From assembly GCF_016907755.1 (NCBI RefSeq), contig NZ_JAFBCN010000001.1, positions 3,162,001 to 3,226,000 on the forward strand: 64,000 nt of DNA, written 5' to 3'. The notes beneath the pieces are model-generated. The model was not told the DNA's origin, searched no databases, and saw only the letters and a program-made list of their open reading frames with translations. Source of the stretch: Cellulosimicrobium cellulans. GTDB lineage: Bacteria; Actinomycetota; Actinomycetes; Actinomycetales; Cellulomonadaceae. Made by a program: the position numbers and the translations under genes. How positions within the stretch are numbered: the first letter of the stretch is position 1; each line of letters opens with the position of its first letter. Below, piece after piece: positions 61,398-64,000 of the stretch.

Positions 61398-62169
61398 TCC
61401 GACCTGACCGACGCCGCCTGGGCGCGCATCACAGCGCTCGTGGTCCCCATCCACGACCGCGGCGGGCGCCCGTGCTGCGAGCACCGGTGGCGCGAGTACG
61501 TCAACGCGCTGCCGTTCGTCGTGACGACAGGCATCCCCTGGCGAGCGCTGCCGCACGACTTCGCCGTCTCCTGGTCCGCGACGCACAAGCACTTCACCAG
61601 ATGGACCAGCCGCGGGCTGTGGCAACGTGTGCTCACCATGCTGCGCGGCCAGGACCGGAGCGCGGACGGGCGCCACGAGCACCCGACCGCCGCAGTCGAG
61701 GATTCCTCGTCCGTCCAGTCCACACCTGTACCAGGACCACGCAGGTTCGACAGCGCGAAGAAGGTCGACGGCATCAAACGACACATCCTCCTCGACACCG
61801 CCGGACGGCCCCCGGCCACCCACGTGACCGCGGCAAACGTCCAGGACCGGCCCGCGCTCGCCGACCCGCTCATGAAGAACCCGTGCCCGTCGGTGACGCA
61901 TGTCTGGGGCCGAAAACGGCTACACCGGCCAAGCAGGCACCCAAGCAGCGACCAAGGCCGGGATCGAGCTTCAGATCGTCTCCGGCCCCAAACCCGTCGA
62001 CGGGTTCGTCGTCCAACCACGACGCTGAGTCGTCGAACGCACCAACGGCTGGATCAACCGCCACCGACGCCTCGCCCGCCAGTACGAGAGCCCGCTCACA
62101 ACCCACGAAGCATTCATCATCCTCTCCCAGACCCGGCTCCTGCTACGCCGACTCGACCGCCACGGATAG
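61398..62169 (+). pseudogene. IS5-family (IS427-type) transposase remnant
   Basis: Reads LTDAAWARITALV and PWRALP, then AVEDSSSVQS with the first DDE Asp, then NVQDRPALADPL. An extra G in the GGGG run at 61906-61909 shifts the frame; AENGYTGQAG follows in the next frame, where consensus usually has Asp rather than Glu. A TGA at 62026-62028 replaces the Trp expected before VVERTNGWINRHRRL. The last codon is TAG at 62167-62169. No start codon is left. Clearly inactive. Confidence 0.85.
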
Positions 62170-62186
62170 TCGTTCGACAGGCTTTA
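62168..62186 (-). repeat. Right terminal inverted repeat of the IS5-like element with TA duplication
   Basis: Inverted copy of the left end; GTTCGACAGGCTT ends at 62184, followed by TA. Confidence 0.85.
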
Positions 62187-62190
62187 GACT
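62185..62190 (+). promoter_or_regulatory. Predicted -10 box of the DUF4191 gene (leaderless), rebuilt at the IS end
   Basis: TAGACT with 7 nt to ATG 62198. Its first two bases are the target-site TA copied by the IS5-like insertion, so the box survived while everything upstream was replaced. Confidence 0.6.
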
Positions 62191-62197
62191 GACCGGC

Positions 62198-62941
62198 ATG
62201 GCCCGCAAGAACTCGGACAGCACCGGCGCGCCCGCCGCCGGCGAGCAGGTCGCGAAGCAGAAGAAGCCCAAGAAGCAGCGCTGGTACCACCAGGTGTGGG
62301 CCGCGTACCAGATGACGCGCAAGCAGGACCCTGCGGTCACGTGGGTCATGCTCGGCGTGTTCGTCGGCATCCTCGCCGTCGCGCTCGGCATCGGCCTGTG
62401 GTGGGGCCAGTGGGTCTACACGCTCATCGTCGGCATCCCGTTCGCGGCGCTGGGCGCGATGTTCGTGCTCACGCGCCGCGCCGAGCGCGCCGCCTACCAG
62501 CAGATCGAGGGTCAGCCCGGCGCAGCGCGCGCCGCGCTCGGGACGATCCGCCGCGGCTGGACGTTCGACGAGGAGCCGGTCGCGATCGACCCGCGCACGC
62601 AGGACCTCGTGTTCCGCGGCGTCGGCCGGGCGGGTGTCGTGCTGGTGAGCGAGGGTCCGGCGCACCGCGCGAAGCGTCAGCTCGACGCCGAGCGCAAGCG
62701 CGTCGCGCGCGTGCTGCCGAACGTGCCGATCACGACGATCCAGGTCGGCGACGAGGAGGGCCAGGTCGCCCTCCCCAAGCTCCCGCGCGCCGTCCAGAAG
62801 CTCAAGCCGTCGCTCACCAAGCCGGAGACGGCCGAGGTGTCCAAGCGTCTGCGCGCCCTCGGGGTCTCGCGCCTGCCGATCCCCAAGGGCATCGACCCGA
62901 CGCGCGCCCGCCCCGACCGCAAGGGCCTCAAGGGTCGCTGA
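62198..62941 (+). CDS. DUF4191 family membrane protein
   Basis: A 247-residue protein with a basic N-terminus (KQKKPKKQRWYHQVWAAYQM), two helices (VTWVMLGVFVGILAVALGIG and VYTLIVGIPFAALGAMFVL), and a soluble C-terminal domain that ends basic. It matches the actinobacterial DUF4191 family, always near lipA and glnA; Rv2219 in mycobacteria. Function unknown. ATG 62198 is fixed by the -10 box. Confidence 0.9.
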   Translation: MARKNSDSTGAPAAGEQVAKQKKPKKQRWYHQVWAAYQMTRKQDPAVTWVMLGVFVGILAVALGIGLWWGQWVYTLIVGIPFAALGAMFVLTRRAERAAYQQIEGQPGAARAALGTIRRGWTFDEEPVAIDPRTQDLVFRGVGRAGVVLVSEGPAHRAKRQLDAERKRVARVLPNVPITTIQVGDEEGQVALPKLPRAVQKLKPSLTKPETAEVSKRLRALGVSRLPIPKGIDPTRARPDRKGLKGR

Positions 62942-62959
62942 CCAGACTTCCTGCTGCAC

Positions 62960-63008
62960 GACGACGCCCGGCCGGGCGAGGCTCGCTCCTCACCGGCCGG
63001 GCGTCGTC
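62960..63008. terminator. Bidirectional terminator between the DUF4191 and RDD genes
   Basis: Perfect 16-bp arms (62960-62975 and 62993-63008) around a 17-nt loop. Confidence 0.7.
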
Positions 63009-63069
63009 GTCCCGCGTGACTGCTGGCCCCGGGTGACCCCGCTGCGCGGGACGCACGTCGGAGCCGCCG

Positions 63070-63546
63070 TCAGGTGCGGACCAGGACGGTGCCCGCAGCG
63101 CGGTCGTGGAGCCCGCGCCCGTCGGCGTCCCACACGACCGCGGGGATGACGAGGCAAAGGAGCACGGTCCGCAGCGCCCCGCGGCCGATCCCGACCATGC
63201 GCGCCGGCTCAGCCAGGCGACGGACCCGCATGCCCATGACACGGTGACCGACCGTGAAGCCGAGCGTGCTCACCAGCAGGACGTTCTCGATAGCGAAGAC
63301 CAGCGGCTGCGACCAGACCGGCAGCGCCGAGATGCCCTCGAAGAATCCCGGTGCGGCGGGCCGGAAGAAGAGGAACGCGACGAGCGTCGCGAGCACCCAG
63401 TCGATGACGAGCGCGACGACGCGCCGCCCCAGGGTCGCGAGCGAGCCCGGTCCGTCCGGCGGGAGGCCGAGCCGCGCGCCCCGGCCGTCCTGCTGTCCGC
63501 CCGGGGTGCCCTCGAGCCACGAACCCATGTCCTCGCGTGAAACCAC
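63070..63546 (-). CDS. RDD-family membrane protein
   Basis: A 158-residue protein with a soluble N-terminus and the RDD domain: [20 protein letters not shown] (Arg and Asp in the first helix), a second helix around [20 protein letters not shown], and [14 protein letters not shown] at the end, the family signature. RDD proteins have been linked to ion or small-molecule transport. GTG 63546 is set by TACCCT 6 nt upstream. Next to glnA, as in Rv2219A. Confidence 0.9.
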   Translation of the reverse strand: MVSREDMGSWLEGTPGGQQDGRGARLGLPPDGPGSLATLGRRVVALVIDWVLATLVAFLFFRPAAPGFFEGISALPVWSQPLVFAIENVLLVSTLGFTVGHRVMGMRVRRLAEPARMVGIGRGALRTVLLCLVIPAVVWDADGRGLHDRAAGTVLVRT

Positions 63547-63552
63547 GGGACC

Positions 63553-63558
63553 AGGGTA
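63553..63558 (-). promoter_or_regulatory. Predicted -10 box of the RDD gene (leaderless)
   Basis: TACCCT on the minus strand with 6 nt to GTG 63546. Confidence 0.55.
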
Positions 63559-63665
63559 CGTGCCGGTCGGTGGACGACCTCGACGGTGCGGGCGCGCACG
63601 GCGGTATCGTGCCGAACGGCACACCGCCCGCCGGCGGCTGCCGCGTGCCCTCGTGTAGCACGAAC

Positions 63666-63701
63666 GTCACACGGGGACGCGGGACGTAACACGCCCGAAA
63701 C
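63666..63701 (+). promoter_or_regulatory. GlnR-box-like operator upstream of glnA
   Basis: GTAAC (63686-63690), 6 nt, then GAAAC (63697-63701) match the actinobacterial GlnR consensus half sites gTnAC-n6-GaAAC. A second a-site-like GTCAC lies 20 bp upstream (63666). Predicts GlnR control of glnA by nitrogen supply. Confidence 0.65.
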
Positions 63702-63733
63702 AATGGGTACATGGCGGGGAAACCGCCTCGGCC

Positions 63734-63739
63734 TAGGTT
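63734..63739 (+). promoter_or_regulatory. Predicted -10 box of glnA
   Basis: TAGGTT about 33 bp downstream of the GlnR-box-like site; leader of about 60 nt. Confidence 0.45.
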
Positions 63740-63807
63740 CGTGGGCGCCACGTCAGCGGCAGGTTCGCCGCGCAGCCCGACGGCACCACCCGATCAAGGA
63801 GCAACGG

Positions 63808-64000
63808 ATGTTCAACAACGCGGAGGAGGCAATCGCCTTCACGCGGAACGAGGGCGTCGAGTTCGTCGACGTCCGGTTCTGCGACCTGCCCGGCATCATG
63901 CAGCACTTCAACATCCCCGTCTCGCAGTTCGACGAGAAGGCGTTCGAGGACGGCCTGATGTTCGACGGGTCGTCGATCCGCGGCTTCCAGGCGATCCACG
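63808..64000 (+). CDS. glnA: Glutamine synthetase type I (3' truncated by the window)
   Basis: Makes glutamine from glutamate, ammonia and ATP. The first 64 residues are present ([41 protein letters not shown]), matching the N-terminal beta-grasp domain of GSI, and the frame runs off the window end. ATG 63808 follows AAGGAG. A GlnR-like site upstream suggests nitrogen control; adenylylation control would depend on the missing C-terminal Tyr. Confidence 0.95.
   Translation, partial: MFNNAEEAIAFTRNEGVEFVDVRFCDLPGIMQHFNIPVSQFDEKAFEDGLMFDGSSIRGFQAIH

Larger units (their letters stand above)
59808..62184. mobile_element. IS5-like (IS427-type) element interrupted by a TnpB element
   Basis: Bounded by matching inverted ends (13 identical bases, then A/G, then AC) and flanked by TA on both sides (59806-59807 and 62185-62186). 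IS427-type IS5 elements often target CTAG or similar and duplicate TA; restoring the empty site gives CCACTAGACT. At 2377 bp it is far longer than the usual ~0.85 kb, because a tnpB element lies between the left end and the body of the transposase. Confidence 0.75.

Noticed and set aside
59808-62184. tnpB as a passenger gene of a larger, intact IS5-type transposon
   Set aside because: The transposase has lost its start and reading frame, and its probable first codons lie on the far side of tnpB, which fits a later insertion better.
61440-62192. A functional 250-residue transposase gene from 61440
   Set aside because: After the GGGG slip the frame loses the family sequence; the true C-terminal part lies in another frame with an internal TGA.

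Overview
The window is very GC-rich, almost gap-free chromosomal DNA. Many genes start with GTG, many ATGA/GTGA gene overlaps occur, and many genes appear to be transcribed without a leader. Gene content (a DAHP synthase of the plant type, a bcc-aa3 respiratory chain with a two-haem QcrC, CtaF, an Rv2175c-like protein, and a type-I glnA with a GlnR box) points to an actinobacterium. I infer a Micrococcales member near Cellulosimicrobium/Cellulomonas/Isoptericola, but the sequence alone does not prove the genus.

From memory of the Mycobacterium tuberculosis map, the core gene order follows the conserved block from idsA2 (Rv2173) to glnA1 (Rv2220): idsA, Rv2175c, pknL, aroG, acyltransferase, fadD15, DEDDh/GIY-YIG nuclease, trpD, ctaE-qcrCAB, ctaF/ctaD/ctaC, erpA (Rv2204c), glycerate kinase (Rv2205c), aminopeptidase, lipoyl E2 (Rv2215), Rv2216, lipB, lipA, Rv2219, RDD protein, glnA1. 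Extra genes are interleaved with this backbone.

Layout. 1-9.4 kb: end of a secreted protein, a prenyl diphosphate synthase, the Rv2175c/PknL signalling pair, aroG with a pyrophosphate-type phosphofructokinase, an acyltransferase and a ROK glucokinase. 9.7-17 kb: fadD15, a coiled-coil NYN protein, a DEDDh/GIY-YIG nuclease, an AsnC-type ligand-binding protein, trpD and a receiver protein. 17-25.6 kb: the respiratory supercomplex (ctaE-qcrC-qcrA-qcrB, then convergent ctaC-ctaD-ctaF) with sodA between the two operons. 26-36.9 kb: a degenerate cysteine-desulfurase-like protein with a TusA-like partner, erpA, glycerate kinase, nadA, a DJ-1 protein, thioesterase, VOC proteins, an M20 peptidase and an aldo-keto reductase. 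36.9-41.5 kb: two tandem divergent pairs of a YczE-like membrane protein and a MocR-type regulator. 41.5-45.7 kb: the pyrD operon and pepA. 45.9-59.8 kb: lpd and the lipoyl E2, an SDR protein, a pseudokinase, an oxidoreductase, an HNH nuclease, an MMPL transporter with its MarR regulator, and lipB, MFS and lipA. 59.8-62.2 kb: an IS5-like element inserted at the lipA stop codon and itself interrupted by a TnpB element. 62.2-64 kb: DUF4191, RDD protein and the start of glnA.

The genes act mainly in central metabolism: respiration, lipoyl-dependent dehydrogenases and their lipoylation, Fe-S assembly, NAD, pyrimidine and aromatic synthesis, and nitrogen assimilation. The most unusual items are the nested TnpB/IS5 insertion that keeps both neighbouring genes' signals intact, the desulfurase-like protein without its PLP lysine, the duplicated regulator/membrane-protein pairs with shared operator-like hexamers, and the uniform leaderless promoter geometry.
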